Shown: positions 24,151 through 37,439, counted from the first letter of the stretch. The stretch: DNA of 64,000 nucleotides from Solenopsis invicta (GCF_016802725.1 NC_052666.1:23031497-23095496), one strand, 5' to 3'. A program made the numbers and translations. Notes: generated from the sequence alone by a model not told the origin.

Positions 24151-24400
24151 AAAAAGAGTTTAGGAATAATAATCAAGCTTTAATAAAATAATTTTAATTA
24201 AATGTTCGCTGATATGTCCATACATTTATTAATATTTAATAACCATTTAGTAATCGTTTAGTAATCAATTGGTTACTATTATGTTCGATTATTATTAATG
24301 TAATTACTAAAAATTATTACTATAAATATTTGATTATATTAATTAAACATTTAATTAAAGCAATTTCAAAGCTTGATTATTATTACTGAGCTCTTTTTTT
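24151..24400. mobile_element. MITE of about 250 bp
   Basis: Left arm begins AAAAAGAGTTTAGGAATAAT and the right arm, reverse-complemented, AAAAAGAGCTCAGTAATAAT; both continue AATCAAGCTTT and on to TTTAATTAAATG. Its right half is nearly identical, in opposite orientation, to 22236-22362, about 2 kb away. Encodes nothing. Confidence 0.8.
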
Positions 24401-27400
24401 AATGTAAAAGAAACTAATTTAAAGTATCTTCGTAAACATTTTTCTGTCAGTTTCGTGAAGTTCTAAAAATCTTACATCAGTTAATTAAAAATATTATAAA
24501 CTTACGCTTTTCTTAAAAATTTTATCCTGAAGTGTAACTTTGTGTTTTTTTAGAAATAAAAAAAAACACATTTTTCCAAGATTTTTTAAAATAAAAATTA
24601 ATTGGCTTCACTTTTTACTACCTTTAAAGAACTAGTTCTAATTAGTTTTAAAAAGCTATCGTTGCGCTATCTTTGCGTACATATAATCTCTAATATTTGC
24701 ATATTCAAGTATAGAAAAAATAATTTATCTCGCACATATATGCGGACATAGGGGGGAAAAAAAAGGTGAAATCATCGGTATCTGATCGTGAGCGAAAATA
24801 TAAATGAAGAAAATATATACATAGGGATATTTTCCATGGAATATATGCGCTATATTATGATATTGCGACATCGAAGAAGAGATATCGCGCGCGGCACACC
24901 CAGACCATTTGGGCGACGGAAGATATCCAAATGTTGGTCCCTCTAGGGACCTCATTTTACAAATGTAGGATTGCGTAAAACCCAAAGCTTTTCCCTTCGT
25001 ATTTCGGTCTCTTCGAGAATGCACAGCGATTGGAAAAATCCGTAAATCCTGTTTATCCTAGAACTAACGTAACACACGAAAATAGTGGTGCGCATGTCCG
25101 TGAATTAATTAAATAGCGCGTATCATTCTTTGTATTTGTGTAATCAATTGCTACTCAGTATCCTGTTTCAACATCGATAAGCTCTCTGTTTGTTTGTCAC
25201 GGTGGCAATAATAGCGTTAATTTTATCTATTTAGCTGACATTCCTCCCATGAAAAACAATTCCTTTCTTATTTCATTGCTTTTAAATTATCGAATTACAA
25301 TACATCGATCCACTGTGGGATTAATTTCCTTTGTTGTGCTTGGTTCAGGAATGCCTGGCCTAATTTTCCCCTTTGTTTTAGCAATCCTTTCGCGGCCGTA
25401 TTAATTCGCATCCGAGCCGAGCGACGCTTTAGCAGAACCGCAGTACTCTTCACATTTTCGAGGCTTCCGACGTAGACCGCGACGCGCAGAGTCGTGCTGT
25501 AATTCAACCAAAGTTCCCTAATTAATCAGGTCCCAATTAGTTCGTGTAACGAAGGTCCGACGGTTATAGCGATGGAGGAGCACAGTGCCGAGCACGAGCG
25601 GATGCACGGAGTCGAGGAAAGAAAGAGAAACGTGGGAGAACAGAGAGTCACGTCGAAGTCAATCGACGGGCGGGTTGCCCGATTTCCCTCGAAATTACGT
25701 TCCGTGTCCCAATTCCACACGTGCGCGAAAGTGACGATGACGAACAAGAGAAGAAAGCTTTGTTTCCTTGCCATTACCGAAGTTCCAATATCCCTCTGTG
25801 AATTGACAAATACAGCTGCAAACGAATCAATCATTATGCAAATATCGCGCGATCACGCTGATATCGGCACGCGTGAAAAATCCGCTCTGTTTTGCTTCGC
25901 AGAGGAAAAAAAAAAGACAGTAGACGTAGAAAACAGTTGTAAGTGAGAAACGCGAAATGTCTCTCATACGTTATCGTCGTATGTCATTCTGTTTATACCG
26001 CGCGCCTTACAATCACGAATCGAACCAACTGCAACGATTTATATAAGTCAGAATTTTTAACTGCTGCGCTTGTCAGTGAACGTTACGTGGAAACATTGCT
26101 TCGTGACATTTTCCAGCCACCAGACCGTCATGAGAAATAGCACGGATGCAGCAGAAAATGCTGCAGTTGTTACAAAACTTATGGCTTTATCATTTTATTG
26201 TTACTCTCCTGCGCGGGAGATAGTTTTATTGTTCCGAAACAAACGTAATAGGGTAGATCAAAAAATTGCATGAGAGAGAAGTGGCTCTAGTTGCCTCGCG
26301 TGTCTCTCTATTTTTCGTCCGCGATCCATTTGCGTGTCCTCGCCGGCTTAAAGTTAAATCTCGAATTTTGGGGATGCACGCTCCGAGCACGTCAGACATA
26401 TTCTGCGACATATCTGATAATTTGTATGCGTGGGAATGTGCGCCAAGTCGTGCGGGTAGGATAAGGCAGATGGACCAACTACGACGTGCATCCGCACGTA
26501 CGCGTGTACGTACACACACTCCCCCGTACATCCAATACCATCGGGATGCTATATTGAAAATCTCACCTAACATGACATACCTTCGCACTTTGTATGTTCT
26601 TTCCTATTGTAGTGCGCGAATGTGGTTCCGACGGCTTCGAATAATTTTTCTAAAAACGTCTACTGGGCTCCGAAATAATTCTCCGAAACGTTTCCCTTCA
26701 AATTCCGCGTACTTGCGAGAGATGATTTCTGTAGTTGTATGCGCTTGTATGCGCGTGTATGCGCGGGTTCACGTGTGGGTGTGCACTGCATAGAAACGAT
26801 TGCCCAACATTTCCGTTTTTGGGCGCTTATCGACAATCGTCTTTATTACGTATCCGTTATCTGCCCACGCGCAATTTACCGTGGAACATACACGGAATTA
26901 TTTTCGGTTTCAAGATATTGTTGCTTCCCCTTCGAGACAGGACGGAACGAGATCTTATTCGATAACGATTTTTCTGCCAGTCACACTGAACTTTGTTTTA
27001 TCGAAGCTCAACCTTCCGACAAGAGCTATCGAGAAACGATTATTATCCCGACGTATAATGACATTATTATCTTCTTATTAAAGTCTCATTTTAATAACAG
27101 CGTGCCTTTTGCATGGAAAAGAGTTCGAAGAGAGTCTTAGAAAATATTCAAATCGATTTTTAATCATAACACTATTTTATAACAAAATAATATATTTAAA
27201 AATAAATTATTTTTAATTGTAATTATATTGAAAGTACATTTATATCTTGTATCTGCGTTCACGCGCAATTCTTTATTTACACGTTTATTAAAGCTTATTT
27301 AAACAATGTACTTTATTAGTAATATTAACACATTGACTTGTTATATGAAACTTGTTAAGCGAATAATTTTCAATCTTGCGTTATCATTTTTTTTTCTTCT

Positions 27401-30400
27401 TACCGGAAATAAAATACTTGGACTGATAACAACCTTTATTTAAAAGCTCGAGCACGGAAGTTCGATAGAAGTCAGAACTTTCTTATCGAGATAAAATTTA
27501 TTCAATCTCGAGAGCACTCGAGGAGTTATCGATCCGTCGCATTCATCGGGTAGCAATTGTTTATTTTGCTAGCCGGGAAGAAGTGATGGTTGGAGCAAGA
27601 TCTCGAAAGTTAACCAGCTGCTTTAGTTAATGGATAAAATTTTCCATAAAATTTCAATAGCGTGCAAAAAAGTTTGTCCCTAATTATGAAATAATCAATT
27701 GAATATAAAACTTGTATTTTGGCTTATCAAACCTACTTTCAATCACCTACTTTCAATGATGATTTTTTTATTAAATATTTTTATAAATTAAAACTGACGT
27801 AAGACTTCTATGATTTTGAGAATTTTTGCATGTGTAAAGATGGAAGAAATCACCGAATAAAAAAGAGATCAGAGTTACAGAGATAAAAAAAGAATTATGG
27901 ACATAAGCTAGAATAAGTATCAAGAAAAAAATTTGATAAATCAGTATAAAATATTTTACAATTTTTTGTAAGTAAAGTGTTCCTCGCAGTCCTACATTAG
28001 AAGTTTGCACGTGATATTATTTTAATTATTTATGGAATGTTATGATTATAATTGAAGCTGCAGAGAACTTTAACAATTTTCACAAACTCATTGCAGCGTA
28101 GGATACGTTTATCTCATTATTTAATTGCTTCTATGGAAGTTCCCGCGCATGTTACGTTGTAACAGCGACTGCTTGAGATTGCTTACATTCTGAGGCGACT
28201 TTACTCCGCGTAATGTTCACTTCGGATTCAGTACCTTTCCGGCCAATCCGACCTCGACCCTGCTTCAATAACGCAGAATTTAAAACTCTGGAATCGATTC
28301 AAACCGTAAATTTATCGATGCAGTTCCGCGTTTTAGTTCGATTCACACGATTAAGTTCTTTTGGATCTTCAATATATCCGGAACGATGTAAGCGAACAGG
28401 TATTCGTCACTTTTCTCGTGCTCGTTATGAAATATATACTATGCAACGTATTTGTGCCCTCGCATAATTTAACAGTGGCGGGAAATAGAAAAAAATAGTT
28501 GAAATAGAAAGTAATAATAGAAATATTTATTTAAAGAATATATCTATAAAAGTACTGTTTAGAATAAATATTTTGTGTAGTGTATAAAAAAGATAATATA
28601 AGTCTATTTCTAGTAAGTCGCGAAAAACTTTTCAGCCACGGCAGAAATTGAAACCAAATTTCGAAATAAATAACAATTATTAAACTTTTTGTACATGAAA
28701 ATAATTTGCACTGCTGCAATATCGATAATATATTATCAATAGGAATAGAAACTAAGCACATACTTGACACTTTCATAATTCGTATTTTGAGAAATAAATT
28801 GTAGTTAATAAAAAATTAAAAATACAAGGATAAAATGATATAAATAAATAAATAATTTATTTATTATTCCTCTTTTTTCTGCTTTTTTGTATTTCTTACA
28901 ATCAAATGAATCGTGATGGACAAATTTGAGAAACTGATCTAAACTAATTGTGCACAAATCCATTACCTGCTTTTTTTCCAGCTGATTAAGAATCACAAAT
29001 GTATGTTTATTATAAAACAAATATACATATAGGCAACTAATCATTATTACTTCGAAATATTTTGTTAAATTATTTGCTGTCTAACGAGCAATTTTCGTTA
29101 CAGCTATCTAGACATGAAGTCGAAATGAAGATAATACGAAAAACATTATTTTCGAGTATCCTTAAAAGAATATAGCTGAAACAAAAAGTTAGCCGCGATA
29201 TTACTGTGAAAAGAACTGCCGCAGAACGTTCATTATGTGAGCCGAGCTAAAAACGGCAAAATGAAATTTCTACATTATTTCACGCCGTAACTTTTATCGG
29301 AGAGTTTAAAGCTTAAACTACAGCTTTGCGAATTCCTTCCTCGATATAACTCAGGAGCGCGCTCAATATGAGAAGGAACTGAACGGCACTGAACGGCCTT
29401 TCATCGGCGTCCGAATCGTAATTTATTAATCATCGGTCATTCAACATTTTTAGTGCGAATGAGTGAATGACTTATTATTAGTTCACTTTGAAATATCGTC
29501 AAACTTAGTCGAAGTGTCTCACGCTCGCGCTTTCAGCGTGTTCCTCGCCGAGATGCGCGATTTAAAAACCCGTGTTCGACTCACCGGAAATTTATAGGCG
29601 CCAAGCTCACCTCACAAAGAGCGATCTCGTCGCCGGCGCGCGGCGCCTGGCTAGAAATCCCAACCCGCTTCCTCATCCCTTATTCACCTGCGGTCGAGCG
29701 TACTCTTTCTCGAGGGGTTGAGGCGTGTATAGCCACGAGGGGGTAGTTCCCCGGAATATCGCACGAACGACCGTGGCACCTAGAAAAGCGGGGATAGCGG
29801 GCATGCTTATTACGTGCGCTGGAAGCAAATGAGAAGCTATCGCTGCACCTCCAAATCGGATTCTCATTAAAGTCCTGGTTTCAGCGGAAATCGCGTTTTA
29901 TTGGATCTTTGATTGACGAGATTACTGCTGAAACGCAAGCGCCGATACCAAACGCGGTCTAATCGCCCGATCACAATGAACCTTTCTGCCGACGTACCTT
30001 TATCCTACGCTCAAATAGCTTTCCTTTTTTTTTTATTAAATTAAGGCAGTTTCTGATCGATATGACTTCGCTAACATTTTGAAAAGATACAAATAAACTA
30101 TTCGAAAATAAAGATTTATATTTTATATTAAATTTTATTCCAAATTTCTATTAAAATTTTATCAATATTTCCGCAATTTATCTTTCCTAAAAGTTTTGAC
30201 ATTTGATTTATGAAGCGCTTAAAAACAATGCAATTCGATAAAATAATAACGTCGGTATTAGCAATTGCCATTCAGTTGAGTAAGTAATCACCTTCCATCG
30301 CCAAGCAACGAGTTAAATTACCTTCCTCGCCGCAATGCGCCATTATTTTGCTGGGATAGTAAAAATTAATCGGCTTAGGCATCGAGTTGCGCTACGAAAA

Positions 30401-30620
30401 ACGAGCAATGAGCGAGGCACTTGTCTTCATAAGCAAATTAACTCTCTAACTCTACTCTGCTCGAATTAGCTCCAAATACTTCCATTTATTACGCACCGAA
30501 ACTACACTCGACTATGTTCCAGTCTCGTAAACCCCCGGATACTTCAAACTTGTTACGTTGAAACAGGAATTCTGAAGATTGAAAGTCCGCTTTAACACGC
30601 AGTTATCGGAAATGTCTTAC
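24401..30620. other. Intergenic region with GC-richer islands, no supported gene
   Basis: Frames of 60-175 codons occur on both strands at 25.3-27.1 kb, but they overlap each other in several frames and show no family motif, so I treat them as chance in GC-richer DNA. A second compact island lies at about 29.5-29.9 kb (GGCGCGCGGCGCC-like core near 29636). These could be regulatory DNA or untranslated exons. A TG/CG-rich stretch lies near 26490-26520. The remainder is AT-rich. Confidence 0.45.
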
Positions 30621-30627
30621 TTCATCG

Positions 30628-30870
30628 ATTTTTATTGTGTAGCGAATTCGTGCTTTGGATGTTGGATTTTGACGATGAGAAACGAAATCGATAAAATCAG
30701 TTTGCATACCGATTATACATGCTTTGCATACCGATTATATTCATAATGATAATCCGCAAATGAAGGCAAAATATTGGGTAATAAGTAATACAGCCGCTTT
30801 TTATCGTGAATTTGTGCATCGAATCTCGGATTTTGAAGATGTGAGTCAATCGATAAGCATAAGAGAAAAC
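30628..30870. repeat. Divergent local repeats, period about 165 bp
   Basis: Two related units begin near 30628 and 30795, sharing a tttttat(t/c)gtg start, GGATTTTGA(C/A)GATG and AATCGATAA. A segment of the first unit (CCGATTATATtcataatgat) recurs near 31917. Within the first unit TTGCATACCGATTATA is directly repeated at about 30703 and 30725. No coding meaning is apparent. Confidence 0.6.
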
Positions 30871-32321
30871 GGGACTATTTTTATCAAAGTGGAGCTTGTC
30901 TAACAATAACGTCAATTTACAAATTTTACATTAATTTTAATTTTTAATACAAGAAAAGAAATCTTTTTTCTTTATTTTGGAACGCTAAATTCTAATCTAC
31001 TGACAGAAAAATTCCACCAAGTCAAGTTTTCAAGACATAATATGTTGATAGCATTCTTTTATTTACAAAAATATCGCATAAACTGTTGTTTTAGTTTATA
31101 TTATAGCTTAAAAATGTTGAGATTGTGTAAAACTAATCAAAATTATTTTTGCTACGTTTGTGACCATTTCAACTTATTGAAAGGTAGGATCGCATAACCA
31201 CAGATTTATTGAAATATATATATATATATATTACATTTTTATATAAAAAAAATTATTTAAACAATCAACACTTTGATTTTTTTTCTAATTTCAATAAAAT
31301 GTCACTATATATATTTAAAAAAATGTTTTTTCTATTTAAAGAACTGATGAAAATATTTTGATGATAGATGCGAGCTCAGGGATCGAAAATTATTCTGAAA
31401 ACAGTCTTCATATGCTATTGCACAAAATTTGGTAAACTAGTGTAATTTTGGGCAAATTTTTCAATTTCCAGTTCATCAATTTTTTGTAATAAATTCTTTA
31501 GTGCTTTGAGATACTCGCTAGCAACAGTAGATATTATTAAATTATTTGTCTATTTAAGTTACGCACTGAAAAGACAGTTTTGCTAAAATATTTAAAAATT
31601 CAGCTACATACAGATCTGAAAATAATTTTGATGGCTATCAAATGGTTATCAAATATTATTTATGTAAGACGCTCAAATTAGTTGTTAGAGTATTGAAACT
31701 TATAGCAGCATTATTTATCATGCCTCCTTATAATTATTCTATACTGACAAAAATACTCGGCTCGCAGTTCACATACAGTGAAAATTAGAAAATTTATTCA
31801 AAATTATTATTAAACCTCAAGATCTGCAAATAGAAAATTCTTTTATGTTTGACCTTTTCATAGATTAATTTTTACGTACTATTATTAAAATTGGCTCATA
31901 TAAATCAGCTTGTGCCGATTATATGCTTAATGATAATCCACAATGAAGGTAAAATGCTGACTAATAGGTGACACAGTGGCCCTTATATAAAAACGACTAG
32001 CGGTAAGATTAATTCCAGTCTGTCAGTTTAAAATATATATTTAGAACCTGTAAATGCGCCAGATTAAATTATGACGGGCTTTATTGATATCGCCCAATAT
32101 TTCCTAACAATAAGCGTAAAGCTGATAAATTGCGCTTTAAATAATATCGAGTGTTGGGTGAAACAATGAAAATTCGCAAATGAATGTTTTATGGGTTTTA
32201 CGCAAATTTAATGTCGTATCACGTACAGCCCCACTAAATAATACAGCTAACAACATGAAACGATATTGATCGAACGTAAATAATATGCATACAAATGTGC
32301 CGAATGTGTGTGTGTGTGTAT

Positions 32322-32352
<31 letters not shown>

Positions 32353-33712
32353 CGTGAATGACTCGAAACAATTTTACACATGGAAATGTGTTTAAATATA
32401 TTCGCCGAAGGTTATACTTTCCTCACTAACGTCGTTTGCAAAGCTAACGCGTTGATAATGCACGCACGTTAATTAACTTTCGTGTTGTAACTCCCCCTCC
32501 CCTTGCCACATATATTTTTTGTCGTAAATGTAATTTTGTACACGCAAAAATTTTTGATTGTAAATTGAATAAATTCAATTCAGAATCGCGCGATACACGT
32601 AAAACACGATTACCATGGAAACGTGAAAATATTTAATTTTTTCAGAGTTTGATGAAGCAAAGGTAAAACACTTCGCGCGCGCGCTCGACACAGATGTACC
32701 TGTAAGGGAAATAAAAACGCCTATACTTAGCCGTGCTGGAAGCATCTATCAGACCGATTCGCAATCCGATAGCTGGTAAAGCGTATAGAGTTCATATATT
32801 TCGTTGTCTTGGCAAGGGGGGAAAGAAAGAGAGGGGGCGGGGGAGGGGCGAGGGGGAGAGAGAAAGGTGCCAAGGCAAAGGGAGAGCGCTTTTCGTGTTA
32901 CGACATCCAGCTGCAGTTTGAGAAAAATGACCCGTCTCGTAGTTTCTCCCTCTCGCAACGAAAAATCCCGTTCCCGGCGATATATCAGATCGCGTCGCGT
33001 CTAAAACCGATGGTGCAACTTTTGTCCAATAACGCGATACGTAAACGTCCGTATACACACGGCCCAGCGAAGCCCATCCAGAGCAGATAGATATATTTGT
33101 GCGAATACCGGGGGAAAACCCAGTCCCGCTCTATCCTTTCGGCTCTCCGATCTCCACGCTAGAACAGTCGGTAGACATTATTCTTTCGCGAATTGCCGAT
33201 GCGTTTCAAAAGTGGCTCTTTGTCGTAACCAGAAGCGCCGAGTGAGCACTCGCGCGACTTCGCGGGTGCAAAACATTGTATAAAATCGAGATAGGAAAGC
33301 AAACAGTCTGCGAGCTTTCGGCTCGTTGTCCGGTCAATTCCGCATCGCCGAGCGAAAAAGCCTCGCATATACGCGAGTATACATTTTTTGTCAGGAAAAC
33401 ATCGAGAGATCCAAAGAGATTTTTTAGTATCTCAAATGGTTTCGAAAACGAGAAGAAATAAATAGGGGGCTTTTAGCGTTGCACATCGTCCCGATGTAAT
33501 GACAGAGTAAAAAAAAAAAAAATTGCATATGTATCGGAATTTTATCGTTTCCTTCTCTATTTGCGTATCTCGTGCCATTCTTTGTTCGACAGATCGAACC
33601 GTATCTTCCTCGCGATTAACTACACCGCCACCGTAAAAATTTTAATCCTCTCATATGCTTCGATACGTGAACTTTTTGCCGGCTTAAAGAAGTTCTCTCC
33701 AGTCTTTTCATA
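30871..33712. other. Intergenic region with a GC-rich island
   Basis: AT-rich to about 32.5 kb. It includes a partial copy (about 31571-31690) of the repeat found at 57.49 kb, a (TG)n/(CG)n tract at 32305-32355 and a GA-rich, GC-rich stretch at 32.73-33.47 kb. Frames there overlap on several strands and have low-complexity composition, so none is called. Confidence 0.5.
32305..32355. repeat. (TG)n tract running into (CG)n
   Basis: About 17 TG units with one interruption, followed by about five CG units. Alternating purine-pyrimidine DNA of this kind can adopt Z form; any function is speculative. Confidence 0.95.
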
Positions 33713-34437
33713 ACACATCTATTACTCAAAAGCTACGCGGAATTGTTAAATAAAACAAACGCAAATTAATACTTAATCGAATAAATTTATTTGCCTTCCC
33801 TTTTAGGAGTAATCTGTATTCTTTGCAACGCACATGTGCCAACGTTTTATCCATTTTTCAAAGCACTTTTCGTAAGCCGATGAGGACGTGGCCTTCAGCT
33901 CCTTCAGCGAATTTTCTTTTACCTCTGTCGACTCAAAACGCTGTCCACGAAGCGGTAATTCGAGAAACAGGAAAAAGTTAGAGGGAGCCAAGTCTCGCGA
34001 ATACAGTGCTTGAGGAATGATATTTGTTCAGTTTTTTTAGCAAAAACTTTGTCGCGAAGTTCAGCTCTTTTGGAACAAGCTGTGCTGCGACGCGCTTTAT
34101 GCCCAAAATATCGACCAAAATGTGTGTTGAGCCTGCCGAGGTATCAAGTTCCACAGCAATCTCTCTTTCACTTATTCGTTGATTTTCAAACACCAGTTTC
34201 TTCGCTTTTTCAACATTTTCGTTGTCAATTAATGTTGGTGAGGATTCAGAACTAGACAAATCTTTAACCAATTTACAACTTTCTTGGAATGCTCTACCAC
34301 TTACGCTCGTGCTTTCGGAAGGCAATTATTCCCGTAAGCTTACTTTAACATTTTAAGCGCTTCAGCACAAGAAATTTCTATTTTGGTTCGATTATTTCTT
34401 TTAAATAAACAATTTCTAGTACCTTTTGAACAGAAGA
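33713..34437 (-). mobile_element. Second mariner, internally deleted
   Basis: The element lies on the minus strand. Its left end (about 33713-33745) and right end (about 34405-34437) are decayed inverted repeats sharing TCAAAAG.TAC followed by GAA.TTGTT. At about 725 bp it is far shorter than a full mariner of 1.3 kb. It belongs to a different mariner lineage from the one at 4869-6156: the ends differ and the protein remnants differ. Borders are approximate and no clear TA duplication was confirmed. Confidence 0.75.
33790..34375 (-). pseudogene. Mariner transposase remnant with central deletion
   Basis: The 5' part encodes a degraded helix-turn-helix region (ENVEKAKKLVFENQRISERE, then DILGIKRVAAQLVPKELNF), in a frame different from the more upstream remnant. 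It then jumps directly to the block before the third catalytic residue, read in a shifted frame as DLAPSNFFLF, and on to a C-terminal tail (RGQRFESTEVKENSLKELKA). The whole stretch holding the first two catalytic aspartates is missing, and the third reads N instead of D. At least two frameshifts and stop codons are present. It cannot be functional; it could still carry terminal repeats recognised by a related transposase. Confidence 0.85.
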
Positions 34438-34439
34438 TA

Positions 34440-35670
34440 AAAAACTTGATCAAAGAGAATAAGTTTGAGAATAAGTTTATAATAAAATATAACCATTCCT
34501 GATTTTCTCAAATTTATGTTGACCATAGTTTTCTAAACTGAAATTTAACTTTCTAAAAGTAACATTGAGTTTTGAGGAAAAGAAAGTTTTAAGTAATTTA
34601 ATTACAATCAAAATGTAAAAATTTTGAAAAACTATTCATAAGAAAGAACAAAGTTTTAAGAACATTTTGGAGTTAAAAAAATAAAGTTTCACCGTATCAT
34701 TTTTATGTAAGAGTATGAAATGTTCACAAATTATACAATTCACTTTAAATATGACGCCGTACTAGTGAACATAAGACAACTATTACTACATTAAAATCAT
34801 TATTATAAACAATATAAGCAAGTCATTTTTTAATTTTTTCAACATCTATATTTATCAATATATAAAGAAGAAATTTTTAAATAACAAATTATTCTTTTTA
34901 TGGCTTTAATTTTTATTGTTTGTTATTTTGAAGATAATAGTAATGCCGAAAACTCCTTTCTTAAAGGATATAAATAAAATATTTTTTTTTTTTTAATTTG
35001 GAAAACCTTAAAGACGTAAGGAGCAAAGATAATACTGTGAATTTGACAATAACTTATAACATACGCGACGTTTACGTGTGCGAACGTCGCAGTGTTGAAT
35101 GGAAGGGCCGACCTTACGGGATCAGTACATGCGAGGAAAAACCTATAATATAGCGCACACATCAAGCTCTTTTTTCCTTCTTTTTTCCTATTGCGTCGCG
35201 TTCGGAAGGGAAAATGATATAGGTTAAAAGTACGTGAGTGAAATATTTTACGCGCGTCCCCACGGCCAAGTCGGTAATACGAAAGTATCGTCGTGAGTTC
35301 CTATTCTCGAACGAAACCGACGGACTTTCCGTAAAAGGAAAAAGATCGACCTCGTGAGCTATATCGCGTTGTTACGAAGAATTCCTCGATAGATATATGG
35401 TCGACATCAGAAACCGCATGCGTGTTACACGAAAACATGTAGGATTGCGTTTGGTGCCCGTTGGATAACACAGCTAAGAGAGGCAATAAAGAAACGTGCG
35501 AAATTGCACTGGGAGATGATACAAATTGTAGATTGATATATCGAACTATCGTCGCGCGTAATTAGATCGAGCTTGTACCTCTCGTTCCGAACCAAAAATT
35601 TGTTCGGCGAATTTCATCGCTTCTCCAGCTGTTCCTTGAATCATAGCGTAATTAAATATCGGCACGGCCC
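34440..35670. other. Spacer, nothing recognised
   Basis: AT-rich to about 35.0 kb, then moderately GC-richer to 35.65 kb. Frames at 34923-35165 and 35301-35486 on the minus strand show no family motif, start context or splice pattern that would support a gene. Confidence 0.45.
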
Positions 35671-35674
35671 AGAT

Positions 35675-36744
35675 AGAACATAAAATTGTAATTGTAATCA
35701 AAATGACGTCAAGTAGAAGTCATTTTAGGAAATATCATTATGTTGTCATCTGATACACCTTTGAAGATGATTTTTTTGATGAATTTTTGAAAAGAAGTCG
35801 CCAATATCGATATGCTTAGGTAATCGAAGAATAGATAAAGGCTTATTACTATATAAAATCTGCTAAGAATAAATTCTTTTGAAGAGAGAGTAAAATTTGT
35901 GCACGACTTTTTTTACAAATTGCATAGTTCAAACAATAACAAGTATTTTATTGACAAATTATCTTATGTGTTTGTATCATCGTACTTTGCTTATAAATTT
36001 TTCTTTCGTATTTTTTTCGTAATGTAATTTTAAACATAAAAGAATAGAGTGCATTCTAATCTCGTATTTGTCAATGCAGACTATAAGATAGTGAAAATCA
36101 TTTAAGATAAAATAAAAGACACAACAGTATGAGATCTATCAAGTTAACAAGCTATTGACTAAATCTCGTAGAGAGAAAAATCACTGGAAAATTGCACAAG
36201 CTCAATTTTCACTCTTTTAGAGTGATGCTTCACTTTACGAGATTTAAAGAGTAACCTAATCTTTATGCATTTCACGCTACATGTTGAGTTTTGTGGCACA
36301 GCATGAGGTATTTGTATAACTTGATAAAAAACGTTTTATGTCGGAGTGAAAGGCTTCTAGGAATTCTCATTTACATTAATTTTTAAGTATTTTATACAGA
36401 TAACTTACGTAAAAAAAAAAATGTAGCATTACTGCCTGTTATGACGATTTAAGGGCTCATTTTGTTAGACACACGTTTCTGCTTATTCTGCTATATCATC
36501 TACTAGAAAACACTTTCTAGGTTGTATTCACGTTTCCAAAAAAATAATATTATTAGTTTTTATTTCAGAAATATAATCCAAAAACGTGTTGGTATTGGCA
36601 GTATATTTCTCTAAACATGATTTTGCAGTAATTTTTCAACTCAACGTACAATCGTCATCAAAAATGTTTCAACGTGCATCATAATGATTTTTCCTAAAAT
36701 GACTTCTACTTTAATCTTATTATGATTTTATGTTCCGAGAGTGC
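35675..36744. mobile_element. Non-autonomous DNA element of about 1.07 kb with long inverted ends
   Basis: The ends are inverted repeats of about 75-100 bp sharing GAACATAAAAT, then AGTAGAAGTCATTTTAGGAA and ATCATTATG. The interior carries no transposase but holds a smaller palindrome at 36170-36246. Superfamily is not assigned and no clear target duplication was seen. Confidence 0.75.
36170..36246. repeat. Short palindrome nested in the 35.7-kb element
   Basis: The outer arms share TAAATCTCGTA and about two thirds of the next 20 bases; an inner hairpin CACTC-ttttagAGTG lies near the right arm. It may be a tiny MITE that inserted into the larger element. Confidence 0.6.
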
Positions 36745-37189
36745 GATGCTAGATAACAAGCGCGCGAACGAATATCGATAAATTCAAACTAAAGATAAGG
36801 CGGCTGGGGTGTGTACTTGCATCTTTTCGTAGAAGCGATTGCGACGAAATGCGTGCCATATTTTTACGACTCATCGTAATGTGCGAGGCATATGGCACTG
36901 TGGCGGCTGTCGCCCCTTTACAGCACTGGCTTCCACTTTACCCTTCGGCGTTTCGGTATTCAGACCACGCGCGCCAAAATCACCAGGTGGTAAAAACTCG
37001 AATGAGGGACGAGTGCAACGAGTGACTCTTGAAACGTTGCGTTACTTACGAATCTTTTTCGTTGTTGTAAAAGAAGAAAAGATTCGATTTCAAAGTAAAA
37101 AGGAGGGTAAGGATTTCCGTGCCGTTTTATTCGCGAATAAAAATCCAGAGGAGAAAATAAATACAAATTGCTGTGAAACATTGTAATAT

Positions 37190-37415
37190 ATACACTGAGA
37201 GAAAAAATTACTAAATTTTAAAAAACATTTGTTTGAATACTTGCAATGAAATATTTACTAAATGTAAGTAAATATTTTGTACAAGAATCACTAGTATCAT
37301 TTAACTATAATTTTTTTTTTTTATTAAATAAGTATTTATGTACCATAAGTAAAATATTTTATTGTAAATATATATTCAAACAGATATTAAAAATTTTTAG
37401 TAATTCTTTTTAATT
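37190..37415. mobile_element. MITE of about 225 bp
   Basis: The arms share GAAAAA(A/G)A(A)TTACTAAA-like ends, then a TGTTTGAATA block and end at ATATTTTACT, about 75 percent alike by eye. The right arm stops only about 25 bp from the end of SPAG17. No coding content. Confidence 0.65.
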
Positions 37416-37439
37416 AAATCTATTTAATTAAAAAGAAAC

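Noticed and set aside
25572..26793. Overlapping frames of 124 and 175 codons on the plus strand and similar ones on the minus strand
   Set aside because: They overlap in several frames on both strands, show no family motif or splice structure, and occur where GC is high enough to remove stop codons by chance.
32733..33461. Several overlapping frames in a GA-rich GC island
   Set aside because: Low-complexity Arg/Gly/Glu or Pro/Ser composition in opposite frames; typical of a purine-rich tract, not a gene.
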